Assembly: GCF_030817215.1 (NCBI RefSeq) | Contig: NZ_JAUSZA010000001.1 | Location: 450,501-514,500 of the forward strand | Length of the DNA stretch: 64,000 nt | Source: Paenibacillus sp. V4I3 | Lineage (GTDB): Bacteria; Bacillota; Bacilli; Paenibacillales; NBRC-103111 | Reading direction: 5' to 3' | In this document: positions 25,294-33,947 of the stretch, piece after piece | Layout: the number at the start of each line of letters is the position of its first letter | How positions within the stretch are numbered: position 1 is the first letter of the stretch | Program-made: the position numbers and the translations under genes | Notes under the pieces: model-generated | Told to the model about the DNA's origin: nothing | Seen by the model: only the letters and a program-made list of their open reading frames with translations | The model's database searches: none

Positions 25294-26007
25294 TTAATCG
25301 AGCAAATTCAACAATCGGCACAGTCGATATAAATAGGACATGCCGCGCAGCTGCTCTTTGTTGATTTTGACTAAATAGTTTAAGGAATCGAGGGCAATCT
25401 TCTTGGCATGTTCCACATCATGAACATCCATCCCCGCAATGGCTTGCTTAAGATCAACAAGATCTAATGAATAAACGGCTGGCCGCAAAGCGCGAAGCAG
25501 CAAAATTTTACGCATTTGAGATCGACTAAATAGGCGGTAGCCATTTTCCGGATCTCGTGATAAGGTAATGAGCCCCACCTTTTCCCAATGTCGGATGGTT
25601 GAGCTTGGGATGGATGTCTCCGCAGAAACCTCTCCGATGGTCATCCATTCTTTCTTTGCGCTTGAATCGAGGCTGGTATTAGGTTCCTGAGTCTCTAGAA
25701 TTTGAATGTTCCTCCCTGCCAGCGTTTTATCGCGATGGAGATCGGCTTGTCTGTCGTTGACCAACCAAAGGGCTGCATCTACTTCTTTTAATTGAATTTT
25801 CCGAAGAACCTCGGATGTTACATCCATACCAAACCCCGGTGCCATGGCTTGAATACACTCGAAATAAGCAATATGTTCTTCGGTGTATATCCGATAGCCG
25901 CTGGATGAACGTTGCGTAGGAGGAACAAGTCCACTCGTTTCATAATTCCTTAAGGCACTTGTACTTAGCTTAAGTTTTCTGGCTATATCGATTGGCCGCA
26001 AGTTCAT
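25294..26007 (-). CDS. MerR-family regulator with two HTH domains
   Basis: This 237-residue protein carries two MerR-type winged-helix units: residues 4-70 (IDIARKLKLSTSALRNYETSGLV...GYRIYTEEHI) and residues 120-185 (TIGEVSAETSIPSSTIRHWEKVGLI...GYRLFSRSQM). A linker of about 50 residues separates them, and a C-terminal helical tail follows. Normal MerR proteins have one HTH and dimerise through a coiled coil, so a single chain may bind a pseudo-palindrome by itself. No effector domain is recognisable. It is convergent with the ArsR operon. Confidence 0.87.
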   Translation of the reverse strand: MNLRPIDIARKLKLSTSALRNYETSGLVPPTQRSSSGYRIYTEEHIAYFECIQAMAPGFGMDVTSEVLRKIQLKEVDAALWLVNDRQADLHRDKTLAGRNIQILETQEPNTSLDSSAKKEWMTIGEVSAETSIPSSTIRHWEKVGLITLSRDPENGYRLFSRSQMRKILLLRALRPAVYSLDLVDLKQAIAGMDVHDVEHAKKIALDSLNYLVKINKEQLRGMSYLYRLCRLLNLLD

Positions 26008-26195
26008 GTATTCACCTCAGATCGATTTTCACGGTCACCTTTTCCCAAAGATTAAAGCTTACTTATAAGGTTAACTAAACGAATTCCCTATATTTAAGGC
26101 CAATCCTTCCGAATGTTTACCATTTGCATGAATGTTGTAAAATGATTTTATCAAAAGAAAGGGTTGTTGGACAAAGAAGGAAGGAGTTGAATCGC

Positions 26196-26822
26196 TTGTT
26201 AATCGATGAGTTCAACCGGCAAGTCGAAAACCTAGTGGATAAAGGCTACCCTTACATTGCCGGGGTAACCAAAGAAGCATTCAAACAGCATCTCGAACCG
26301 CTCAGAGATAGAATCAAGGAGCTCGAACAGCTAAAAAAAGAACCGCGAGCAGGATATGTTCCGTTCGTCATCGTCGTTCAGAGCGACTGGATAAATGGTG
26401 AAAAAGCGATGCAGCTTGTGAAGCGGAATGACAAAATGGGTTTTAGCGTCATGGATGTAGCTGATATCAAGAGTTTTATACCTATAGAGGGTATTGAGCT
26501 TCCTAAAGGTATCGCCTATCTGGCGGTGGATATCGATACAGGCAAAAAAACACTTAATATCACCCCAAATGAAGCGTTCAAAACCATCACGAATGAAAAT
26601 CGCACCCCCCTCACCCTCGAGGAAGGCATTGCCTTGATTACTCATTTTCCGGATATTTTACAGAAAAACAACGGCTTCTCTCTGCTCGGTTCTCGCTGCG
26701 GCGACCGCAGAGTGACCGCTTTATGGATTAGCGCCGGCAAGCCGAAGCTAGGCTGGTGCTGGGCAGGAAACCCGCATACGTGGCTTGGTTCCGCCTCTTG
26801 CGGATCTCGATCAGGAAACTAA
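26196..26822 (+). CDS. DUF5701-type protein
   Basis: This protein of about 208 residues matches, from memory, the conserved pattern of DUF5701: YPYIAGVTKEAF near the N-terminus, YVPFVIVVQSDWI, then LLGSRCGDRRVTALWIS and GWCWAGNPHTWLGSASCG at the C-terminus. The function is unknown. The start is placed at TTG 26196 because GGAAGGAG lies 9 nt upstream and family members begin close to EFNRQVENLV. In-frame ATG 26142 has no ribosome site. It is convergent with the ABC operon across a perfect palindrome. Confidence 0.75.
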   Translation: MLIDEFNRQVENLVDKGYPYIAGVTKEAFKQHLEPLRDRIKELEQLKKEPRAGYVPFVIVVQSDWINGEKAMQLVKRNDKMGFSVMDVADIKSFIPIEGIELPKGIAYLAVDIDTGKKTLNITPNEAFKTITNENRTPLTLEEGIALITHFPDILQKNNGFSLLGSRCGDRRVTALWISAGKPKLGWCWAGNPHTWLGSASCGSRSGN

Positions 26823-26825
26823 CAA

Positions 26826-26857
26826 AATAAGTCTACTGCAGCTGCAGTAGACTTATT
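26826..26857. terminator. perfect 32-bp palindrome, bidirectional terminator
   Basis: The 16-bp arm AATAAGTCTACTGCAG is followed immediately by its exact complement, with no spacer. It lies between the stop at 26822 and the convergent stop at 26865. A-rich and T-rich ends on both strands fit a two-way terminator. Confidence 0.75.
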
Positions 26858-26864
26858 CTTAGTT

Positions 26865-27542
26865 CTAAACAGTTGCTCGACGAAGCAATCCATAAGCTGC
26901 CACTAAGTACACGACAACCAAAGGAACCATCCACCAGAATATATCCATATAACTGTGAATGATCCAATCCAAGAGACCGCCCCACAGTCCAAAGTGCGTA
27001 AAAATATAGAAACCTATTGTACCAATCAAAAGCAGGGATGTAAAAAAAATATACATCGAAGCACTGCCGAAACGACGGTGCAAACTGGATATGGCAAACC
27101 CGAGGAAATACATATGAAGGAGTATAATCAGATAAATACCCCATGTGCCTAGCAGCGAAAGATCGTTTAGAAATTGGATTTTAAAAAGGTGCAATCTCAC
27201 CCACCAACCATTTGTCGCTTCTTCAATCACAGACAGGATGGCAAGTGCTAGGGCTGAGCTAACATTAACAATAATAGCTGTCACAGCCGTTCCAAAGAAA
27301 TAATCCTTCCTACGAATACTCAGTCCCAAGGCAAATGGGAAGGTTTCTTTAATAGTGATCGTTCCTGCTACAAAGGTGTAGATGCAAATCGAAGCGATAG
27401 CCCCTGTATTTATAGATTCACCTATCTCCAGCGACAGCGCTATGATCAAATTGATAAAAAAGTTTGCCCCAATAATGATCCACGGGATAGCCCACGATGC
27501 CATTTTGTTCCTCATGTGGAGTTTTACTACTTGATTCATCAT
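26865..27542 (-). CDS. ABC transporter permease (YtrC/D-like)
   Basis: This 225-residue membrane protein has six hydrophobic segments (IPWIIIGANFFINLIIALSL, a second near 35-60, and so on), with the short charged loop SIRRKDYFFG typical of ABC-2-type permeases in YtrA-regulated operons. It overlaps the upstream ATPase gene by 4 bp. Substrate and direction are unknown. Related B. subtilis Ytr systems respond to cell-wall antibiotics. Confidence 0.85.
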   Translation of the reverse strand: MMNQVVKLHMRNKMASWAIPWIIIGANFFINLIIALSLEIGESINTGAIASICIYTFVAGTITIKETFPFALGLSIRRKDYFFGTAVTAIIVNVSSALALAILSVIEEATNGWWVRLHLFKIQFLNDLSLLGTWGIYLIILLHMYFLGFAISSLHRRFGSASMYIFFTSLLLIGTIGFYIFTHFGLWGGLLDWIIHSYMDIFWWMVPLVVVYLVAAYGLLRRATV

Positions 27543-28438
27543 TCCTCAGTCCCCTTTCCCGCGATTAATGGTGTGCGTGTCAGATGAACGATAAGCTGCT
27601 GCATAGATACCGGTGTGAATTCAAGTCCCAACGCCCCCGCTTCCTTCCGATCCCGCTCAGTTAGAATACCTAGAATTGTAGCCGATGCAGCCGCACCAAT
27701 CGCCGTGCGTTCAAGCAGCTCTTTGCCCCGTGTGAACAAATCCACAGCAGTCGCTAGACCAGAAACTGTGCAAGCACGACCGCGAAGATCATCCGCATCT
27801 TCATTCATAATCAATTTGCCGTTATCTATAACCAGCACGTGCTCGAGCAAGCGGCTAACTTCGTCGATGAGATGCGTGGAGAGAATAACCGTCCGCGGAA
27901 ACTCGGCATAGTCTTCAAGCAAGCGATCATAAAATAGGATTCTTGCCACAGCATCCAGACCCAAATAAGGCTCATCGAAGATGGTCAAAGGTGCTCGACT
28001 AGCCAGACCAGCCACAATACCAACGGAAGAAAGCATTCCTCTGGATAGCTTTTTTATTTTTCTTTTCAGAGGCAGACGGAAATCTTCAATCAAAGCGTGC
28101 GCATAAGCATGATCCCAGTTCGGGAAAAGCGATCTCGCAACCTCAATTACATCTATGACACGGAAGCTATCTGGGTACTTCTGGCTTTCTTTAATGAAGC
28201 AAATTTGATTGAGCACACGACTATTCTCGTAAGGTTCTTCCCCAAACACCTTCAACTCGCCGCTTGTAGCGAACTGTTGAGACGAGATCATATGCATGAT
28301 CGTTGTTTTGCCTGCACCGTTTCTGCCTAGCAAGCCATAGATTTTGTTCGCTTCAATCGTGAAACTAACATGATCCACTGCCGTCACTTGGCCATAGGAC
28401 TTGGTTAGTCCTTTCACTTCCACAATGTTGGTCATCAC
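27539..28438 (-). CDS. ABC transporter ATPase (YtrB-like)
   Basis: This 299-residue ATPase has Walker A GRNGAGKTT (about 38-46), Walker B LTIFDEPYLGLD, and switch histidine STHLIDE. The signature loop is KLSRGM rather than LSGGQ, a deviation common in YtrB-type proteins. The extra 80-residue C-terminus is also family-like. It overlaps the GntR gene and the permease gene by 4 bp each, so the three are one translationally coupled operon. Confidence 0.9.
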   Translation of the reverse strand: MMTNIVEVKGLTKSYGQVTAVDHVSFTIEANKIYGLLGRNGAGKTTIMHMISSQQFATSGELKVFGEEPYENSRVLNQICFIKESQKYPDSFRVIDVIEVARSLFPNWDHAYAHALIEDFRLPLKRKIKKLSRGMLSSVGIVAGLASRAPLTIFDEPYLGLDAVARILFYDRLLEDYAEFPRTVILSTHLIDEVSRLLEHVLVIDNGKLIMNEDADDLRGRACTVSGLATAVDLFTRGKELLERTAIGAAASATILGILTERDRKEAGALGLEFTPVSMQQLIVHLTRTPLIAGKGTEE

Positions 28439-28803
28439 GCTTTCTCCCCTCTGCGTACCATTTCCGTCAATTGCTCTACGGTAATCCCGAGCTTCTCGGC
28501 TTCTTTCACCATCGTCACCACATATTGCTCATAAAATAGTTCTTTCCGCTTCTCCATCAGCTTCGTTCGCGCTCCCTCCGCTACAAACATGCCAATCCCT
28601 CGTTTCTTGTACAAAATCCCTTGGTCTACCAACAAATTAACACCCTTCGCTGCTGTCGCCGGATTAATTTGATAAAAGGATGCAAACTGATTCGTAGAAG
28701 GCACTTGCGATTCCTCCGGCATTCTTGCTTCTATAATGTCGTCTTCAATACGTTCTGCGATTTGCACAAAAATCGGGCGGCTATCGTCCATCATTAGTCC
28801 CAT
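28435..28803 (-). CDS. GntR-family regulator (YtrA subfamily)
   Basis: This protein of about 122 residues has a GntR winged helix (PIFVQIAERIEDDIIEARM through KRGIGMFVAEGA) and a short two-helix YtrA-type C-terminus (RKELFYEQYVVTMVKEAEKLGIT). The start is placed at ATG 28803 behind GGTGGTGAG; a GTG five codons earlier is possible. It is first in the operon with the ABC genes. Its probable operator overlaps the promoter just upstream, which fits repression relieved by an antibiotic or envelope signal. Confidence 0.9.
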   Translation of the reverse strand: MGLMMDDSRPIFVQIAERIEDDIIEARMPEESQVPSTNQFASFYQINPATAAKGVNLLVDQGILYKKRGIGMFVAEGARTKLMEKRKELFYEQYVVTMVKEAEKLGITVEQLTEMVRRGEKA

Positions 28804-28821
28804 TTCTCTCACCACCACATT

Positions 28822-28871
28822 AGTTAGTTACTCATGTAATTAACCATATAACCAACTGACTTGAAAGTCAA
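28822..28871 (-). promoter_or_regulatory. sigma-A promoter with overlapping inverted-repeat operator
   Basis: On the minus strand TTGACT (28871-28866), a 17-bp spacer and TATGGT (28848-28843) form a good vegetative promoter. An inverted repeat GGTTAATTAC-ATGA-GTAACTAACT (28845-28822, arms matching 8 of 10) starts inside the -10 and covers the transcription start, as expected for a GntR repressor site. Confidence 0.7.
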
Positions 28872-29029
28872 CACCTAAAGTGATATTTGGGCTGGGCGGC
28901 AAAATAAATAAATTCCCTTGGAACTGGGAATACCACTAGGGTGCGTGTTAAGCGAAGATGCGCATATTTGTGAATCAACCAGAGATGGTTTCTGTTCTGA
29001 GTAACCCTAACTTGCTGCCACAGATAGCA

Positions 29030-29203
29030 AAGTTGTACTTTGTACAACTTTGAGTGGGCGAATCCGCGATTTCTCGACAAATGTTGTAAAAAATACAACA
29101 ATTTAGTCCAAAAATAGCTGAAAAAAAGCTATTTTGTTGTACAAACTACAACAATTACTTGGTGAGAAAAAATGGACAAAAATGTTGTACACCCGTACAA
29201 CTT
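29030..29203. repeat. intergenic palindrome array, copy B (4 units)
   Basis: Palindromes of the GTTGTA-N5/6-TACAAC family lie at 29030-29050, 29081-29101, 29134-29154 and 29182-29203, with centres about 51, 53 and 48 bp apart. Intervening sequence resembles copy A (CGAATCCGCG, AGTCCAAAA.TAGCT, TTGGTGAGA). The 28872-29432 interval holds no gene. Confidence 0.82.
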
Positions 29204-29432
29204 CCCCTCCTAAAAGTCGGGAAAAGCCGGGGAAAGACAGGGAAAGACAGGTACCCTGACTTCGGTTTCTATTCGTTCACTCCTAAACAGAAAACAAAAC
29301 CAGAAACCCATTACCAGAAAGAAAATCACACTAAGTGAGCTTGAATGTTTCCACAATCTCAACCAGCACAATCTATCACTAAGCAAGCTAAATAAGGACA
29401 ACCGACAAGTCTAATTGGAAGGTGCAATGGAA

Positions 29433-30419
29433 ATGAAATCTTTAAATCTGCGAATACTTATTCTTAGTTTTCTTCTACTGTTGACCCCAGTGCGAGGCAC
29501 AACCTTTGCTAGCGACAAGGTGGAACAGCCGCTGGCTGCACCTTTGTTTTCGTTCTCCGTGATGAGTGATGTTCACATCACTTCTTACGACCAAGTCGCT
29601 CAGCTGAGGCTGAGTCAAGCGCTGGCCGATCATCACGCGCTGCGCCCAGACAGCAAGCTGCTCGTCTTGAACGGCGACCTCACGAATGGGAGTGAGGCCG
29701 ACTATCGCAGCTTGCTGGGGCTGCTCGGCCGCCAGCACCATGCCCCTGTGCATGCGACCATGGGCAACCACGATTACTACGGCGTATGGCGCACGCCGGA
29801 GGGCGGGTTGGATACATCGAAGATGAATCCAACATGGTCAAGTAAGCAAGCGGTCGCGTTATTCGACCGCATGATGGGTTACGATAAGCCGTATCACGAG
29901 CTTATCGTGGAGGGCTACCGCTTCCTTTTCCTTAGCGGGGAAGCGTACAGGGATGTGAACGCATCCTACGGTGAGGATGCGTTCCTCTCGCCCGAGCAGC
30001 TCAGCTGGCTGCGCGAGCGGCTAACGGCCGCGGGCTCGGCGGACGCCGGTAAGCCCGTGTTCGTGTTCCTCCACCAGCCGCTGCCGCAGACGCTGGATGG
30101 CACGGATCTGGAGCTGGGCGTCGTCCAGCACGAGGAGCTGCGGGCGCTGCTCGATGCGCACCCGAACGTCATTCTGTTCAGTGGTCACACCCACTGGAAC
30201 CTGGAAACGACCAGACAAGTGAAGCAGCTAAAGTTCCTTGCCGCTTCCAGCGCCTCCATCCGGGAGGTATGGAACGCGCAAAACGTACCCGAGACACAGG
30301 CAATAAGCCAGAGTCTCGTCGTGGACGTCTACAAGGACCGCGTGGTGATCATGCGTCGCGAACACTTCAAAAAGCGATGGATTGAGCCATCCATCGCCAA
30401 AGGATACGACGTGAAATAG
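29433..30419 (+). CDS. secreted calcineurin-like metallophosphoesterase
   Basis: This 328-residue protein starts at ATG 29433 (MKSLNLRILILSFLLLLTP) with GGAAGGTG 8 nt upstream, and has a signal peptide of about 25 residues. The metallophosphoesterase motifs are complete: SDVHI, NGDLTNG, MGNHDYYG, FLHQPL and GHTHWN, which coordinate the dimetal centre. It probably acts on an extracytoplasmic phosphoester. The middle of the gene (29960-30180) is distinctly more GC-rich than its ends. Confidence 0.92.
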   Translation: MKSLNLRILILSFLLLLTPVRGTTFASDKVEQPLAAPLFSFSVMSDVHITSYDQVAQLRLSQALADHHALRPDSKLLVLNGDLTNGSEADYRSLLGLLGRQHHAPVHATMGNHDYYGVWRTPEGGLDTSKMNPTWSSKQAVALFDRMMGYDKPYHELIVEGYRFLFLSGEAYRDVNASYGEDAFLSPEQLSWLRERLTAAGSADAGKPVFVFLHQPLPQTLDGTDLELGVVQHEELRALLDAHPNVILFSGHTHWNLETTRQVKQLKFLAASSASIREVWNAQNVPETQAISQSLVVDVYKDRVVIMRREHFKKRWIEPSIAKGYDVK

Positions 30420-30449
30420 GCATCTGCCGTCTCCGCAGCTGCCTCTATA

Positions 30450-30516
30450 AAAAAAACCGAAAAGACTGCCGACGAGGCTAGAAATAGCCAAATGTCTGAC
30501 AGTCTTTTTGGTTTAA
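30450..30516. terminator. bidirectional terminator between convergent genes
   Basis: AAACCGAAAAGACTG (30454-30468) pairs with CAGTCTTTTTGGTTT (30500-30514) with one mismatch. A/T tracts on both sides serve both strands. Confidence 0.8.
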
Positions 30517-30548
30517 TCCTTTTCATATCTATTCTCTTTATATCATTC

Positions 30549-32747
30549 CTATTTAAATTGCTTAATAAGGCGCTTAGCCGTCCCATTCGGTGTCTCAATT
30601 ACTTCGTACATATTGACGACAACGCCAGAATCAACCTGCTCATTTTTCAAACCGGTGACGACGACTTTTTGCTTGCCGCTGGTTAATTTCCCGGTACCCG
30701 TCAGTGTTGCTGTTTGAGTGCCAACAATGCGGCCAAGGGAATCGACCATATCGAATTCAATTTTTGAGAAGTTCGAATCGATAATCACCTGATCTTCATG
30801 GGCAATGTCCAAATCCAGATTAAGCTGGTAAGAGTAAGTCCCGCTGTTATAAAGCCAGCTTATCGAGCTGTCATTCACTTTGAGTGAGAAAGGATACAAG
30901 GCAAGCGTATCGCTTTCCGTCTCCTTCTGCAGCGCTACCCGATAGGTTCCGACAGAAACATATCCCTCGGATACAGACTTATCGTCATAAACGTTCAATG
31001 CGAATGTCTCATCATCTGATTGTGATTTATTTGGAAGCAGGTAGGAATAGCTCACCACATAAGAACTTCCCGGTGTAATTTGAGTCGCAACTGCGCTTTG
31101 GCGAGAGCCCGTGTAGGTATTGCCATTGCTGTCGATCAGCTCGTTTTGAAGCTCGGGAAGGGCAATCGTACTTGTTCCATTGTTCGTAATTTTGTATTTG
31201 GCTACGGCTGTTTTGTATCCTAGATCATCGTTCTCGTGAGCATGCAGCTCCACTAAGGAGACATCCAGATTTTTGTTGACAACAGAGCTATTGTTGAAAA
31301 TCAGTTTGCTGCCAAGTTCATAGTTCACAGCTGTTGTAAAGCCGCTTTGCGCTTCACTTGCCCCCTTAAGCAGGAAGACGGCAACAGGCATTTGACCGGT
31401 CGCTGCTGCTCCACTGCTGCCAGACGTTGAGCTAGCAGAGGACCCCGCCCCTGAGCCTGTCGATGTTGTTCCAGAAGCTGCACCTCCGCTCGATGTACTT
31501 GCTGACGAGCCAGATGCCGAGCTGCCCGAGCTGCTCGCCGTAGCCGTCTGCCACAGCACCAGCTGAGCCGCATTCGGATCAACCCCCGTTGGCAGAGTAG
31601 CGTTGAAGTAGTACGAAGCCGTCTCCTTTGGAGCCAAGTATCCGCTGCGGGCGGTGTTATCTGTCGATGTCACGGACGTGCCGGCGTCGCCGAATTGATA
31701 AGAAGCAGAGAAGGATGGCACGGAGGCGATCGCCTCGCCGTCATTGCTGAGCGTGACAACGGTCTGCACATGTACACCGTCTGCTTGAATCGAATACGTC
31801 GACGTATTCGCCTTCACGGTGACCTGCTCCCCCTCCTGCTGCCCAGCATACACTTGTTTGGTGCCAAGCGCTGCTGTTTGAAGCGAAGCGTTCAGACTTA
31901 GCGTGCCAAGCGAGACATCCTCGCTTTGATTCAAGTAATAATATTCCAGCGAGAGGCCGCTGGTCGTCATTTGCCGGGAAACGAGTGTTTTGAACGTCAT
32001 CGTATCCGATTGATTCGGCAGGAACGTTGTATCGGAACCGCTAGCAACCGCCGCTGTGTATTTCAGTCCGTTAGCATCCACAAGTCTAACTTGTAGACCG
32101 GAAGGCAGCTTAACACTGCTCGAGCCTAAGTTTTTTGCTGAAACTTGCGTGTACATGTACCATTTTCCATTCTCCGTTACGCGAACGCTTTGGCCCAATT
32201 GAAAAGCAACGGAGGCGTCATTTGAGAGCGTACTGTCGAGTGCATGCAAATTAATAATTTGCTCAGGCACCTTTATCTGTCCCTCCTGCACGACCGAGGA
32301 AACAGGAAGATCGCCTAGATGTTTCATGAAATCGGCTTTGCCGAAATCCCAGCGGAACACATCAACCTTTAGTTGATCTGCTGTTTCACCTGCTGGCAGG
32401 TTAGCGTAGAAGCGGAAGCTTTGATCCTGCCCAGGGAGGACACTCGCACTCTTTTTCTCACTTAATTTAGCCGTGTAGCTATGTCCTGCTTGATCCGTAA
32501 CCCGTACCCCATATTGGTTAAAATCTATCGATTGGCTTTCCCCGTTATGTAAAAGAACGGAAAACTGAAGAGAAGAGGACGAAAGCGCCGCTTGGTTTAA
32601 CGTAAAATAGGAGGAGTTCGAGATATATATCCCCTCCGATGCCGCATGAGCAGCGGGAGCCATCCACGATGCAGCTGCAAAGCTGCCAGTTAACAGCAGG
32701 GCGAGACTTGTATGTTTGAGTGAAATTGATGATAATTTGCGAATCAT
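30549..32747 (-). CDS. secreted multidomain protein at the end of the export operon
   Basis: This 732-residue protein has a signal peptide (ALLLTGSFAAASWMAPAAHA). Repeated beta-sandwich modules of the type FSVLLHNGESQSIDFNQYGVRV, VSAKNLGSSSVKLPSGLQV and YKITNNGTSTIALPELQNEL suggest several DUF4352/Big-like folds. A Ser/Gly/Ala linker lies at about 400-445. No catalytic motif was found. It lies 21 bp after the MacB-like gene in the same direction, so it is probably co-expressed, and may be an accessory, a sensor or a protein handled by that exporter. The family is not otherwise recognised. Confidence 0.8.
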   Translation of the reverse strand: MIRKLSSISLKHTSLALLLTGSFAAASWMAPAAHAASEGIYISNSSYFTLNQAALSSSSLQFSVLLHNGESQSIDFNQYGVRVTDQAGHSYTAKLSEKKSASVLPGQDQSFRFYANLPAGETADQLKVDVFRWDFGKADFMKHLGDLPVSSVVQEGQIKVPEQIINLHALDSTLSNDASVAFQLGQSVRVTENGKWYMYTQVSAKNLGSSSVKLPSGLQVRLVDANGLKYTAAVASGSDTTFLPNQSDTMTFKTLVSRQMTTSGLSLEYYYLNQSEDVSLGTLSLNASLQTAALGTKQVYAGQQEGEQVTVKANTSTYSIQADGVHVQTVVTLSNDGEAIASVPSFSASYQFGDAGTSVTSTDNTARSGYLAPKETASYYFNATLPTGVDPNAAQLVLWQTATASSSGSSASGSSASTSSGGAASGTTSTGSGAGSSASSTSGSSGAAATGQMPVAVFLLKGASEAQSGFTTAVNYELGSKLIFNNSSVVNKNLDVSLVELHAHENDDLGYKTAVAKYKITNNGTSTIALPELQNELIDSNGNTYTGSRQSAVATQITPGSSYVVSYSYLLPNKSQSDDETFALNVYDDKSVSEGYVSVGTYRVALQKETESDTLALYPFSLKVNDSSISWLYNSGTYSYQLNLDLDIAHEDQVIIDSNFSKIEFDMVDSLGRIVGTQTATLTGTGKLTSGKQKVVVTGLKNEQVDSGVVVNMYEVIETPNGTAKRLIKQFK

Positions 32748-32768
32748 GTTTTCATACCTCCTGTGGAC

Positions 32769-33947
32769 CTAATCAAAACGCAGTGCGTCGATAGGTTTTA
32801 ATTTCGATGCTTTGTTTGCTGGATATAATCCGAAAATAACACCAACCAAGGCCGAGAATAAGAATGCGTAAAGCCCTATATTTATAGACAAACTTGTTTG
32901 TTGACTAGGGTTGATATAAGGCCACGCTAGAGATAAGCCGATACCCAGAATCAATCCGATCAACCCACCCATTCCGCTAATCAGCGTAGCTTCAACCAGG
33001 AATTGCAGCAAAATGTTTCTCCGCTTCGCGCCAATCGATTTACGAATCCCAATTTCCCGGGTGCGCTCACTCACGGTTACGAGCATGATGTTCATGATGC
33101 CGATCCCGCCTACCAGGAGGGAGATCGCCGCTACCGCGACTAGCTGATTGGTCAGTGTGCTGGATGCCGTCTGTCTGGCGCTAATTAATTCGGATGAATT
33201 CAAAATGTTATAACCCGTTGTACTTTTAAATTTATTAAATAAATACATTTCTAACGTTGTTTGTACCCGGGTCACATCATTGCCAGAAGCCGCTTCGACG
33301 TAAGCGGTCCGAATGTTACCCAGTTTAAAATCCCTGCTCATGGTAGGGAGAGGCACAAAAACCGAGCTATCGAGCGACGTTCCGCTTGTATTGGAGCCTT
33401 TCGTTTTGAGCACACCGATAATCGTGTACATATATCCGTTCACATTAATTTCTTCGTCAATCGGGTCATCCGTACCGAAAAACTGCTTGGCCACATCACT
33501 GCCTATGACCGCAACGTGATTGCGGAAGTCCAGATCGGCTTGAGCCAAGAAGCGGCCGCTAGCGACCGTCCCCTTTTGCAAACTGAGATATCGATCATTA
33601 GTCCCAATGACATTGTAGGTCTCTGTTGTCCGGTCGTATTTGATACTGGTACTATTTCTAGTCATCGTTGGCGCAATTGCACTGATTCCCGATGTATTCT
33701 CAAGCTGCATAACCTCATCATAATTCAGCTGCGTGGCGCGTCCGTTCCCCATCAGGTTAACCGTCAGCAGGTTCGTTCCCAGCCCTTCGTACTGCTTTTC
33801 AATCGCCTTGGACGTGCCTTGACCTATCGAAACTAGCGTAATAACTGAGCTAACGCCAATGATAACGCCAAGCATGGTCAGCACCGTACGAAGCGGATTC
33901 GAACGCACTGTGGCCAGCGCCATTTGAAAAAGCTCCCAAATTCTCAT
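32769..33947 (-). CDS. MacB-type ABC transporter permease (FtsX/MacB family)
   Basis: This 392-residue protein has the MacB topology. One N-terminal helix (about 20-42, RTVLTMLGVIIGVSSVITLV) is followed by a large extracytoplasmic MacB_PCD domain (45-265). Three C-terminal helices make the FtsX domain, including the conserved SERTREIGIRKSIGAKRRNILLQF loop. It overlaps the ATPase gene by 4 bp. Together with the ATPase and membrane-fusion protein it would form a mechanotransmitting exporter of peptides or other envelope-active compounds. Confidence 0.93.
   Translation of the reverse strand: MRIWELFQMALATVRSNPLRTVLTMLGVIIGVSSVITLVSIGQGTSKAIEKQYEGLGTNLLTVNLMGNGRATQLNYDEVMQLENTSGISAIAPTMTRNSTSIKYDRTTETYNVIGTNDRYLSLQKGTVASGRFLAQADLDFRNHVAVIGSDVAKQFFGTDDPIDEEINVNGYMYTIIGVLKTKGSNTSGTSLDSSVFVPLPTMSRDFKLGNIRTAYVEAASGNDVTRVQTTLEMYLFNKFKSTTGYNILNSSELISARQTASSTLTNQLVAVAAISLLVGGIGIMNIMLVTVSERTREIGIRKSIGAKRRNILLQFLVEATLISGMGGLIGLILGIGLSLAWPYINPSQQTSLSINIGLYAFLFSALVGVIFGLYPANKASKLKPIDALRFD

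Noticed and set aside
33261..33836. 191-codon open frame antisense to the MacB-like permease
   Set aside because: It is a shadow of a well-conserved gene, with low-complexity translation and no start signal.
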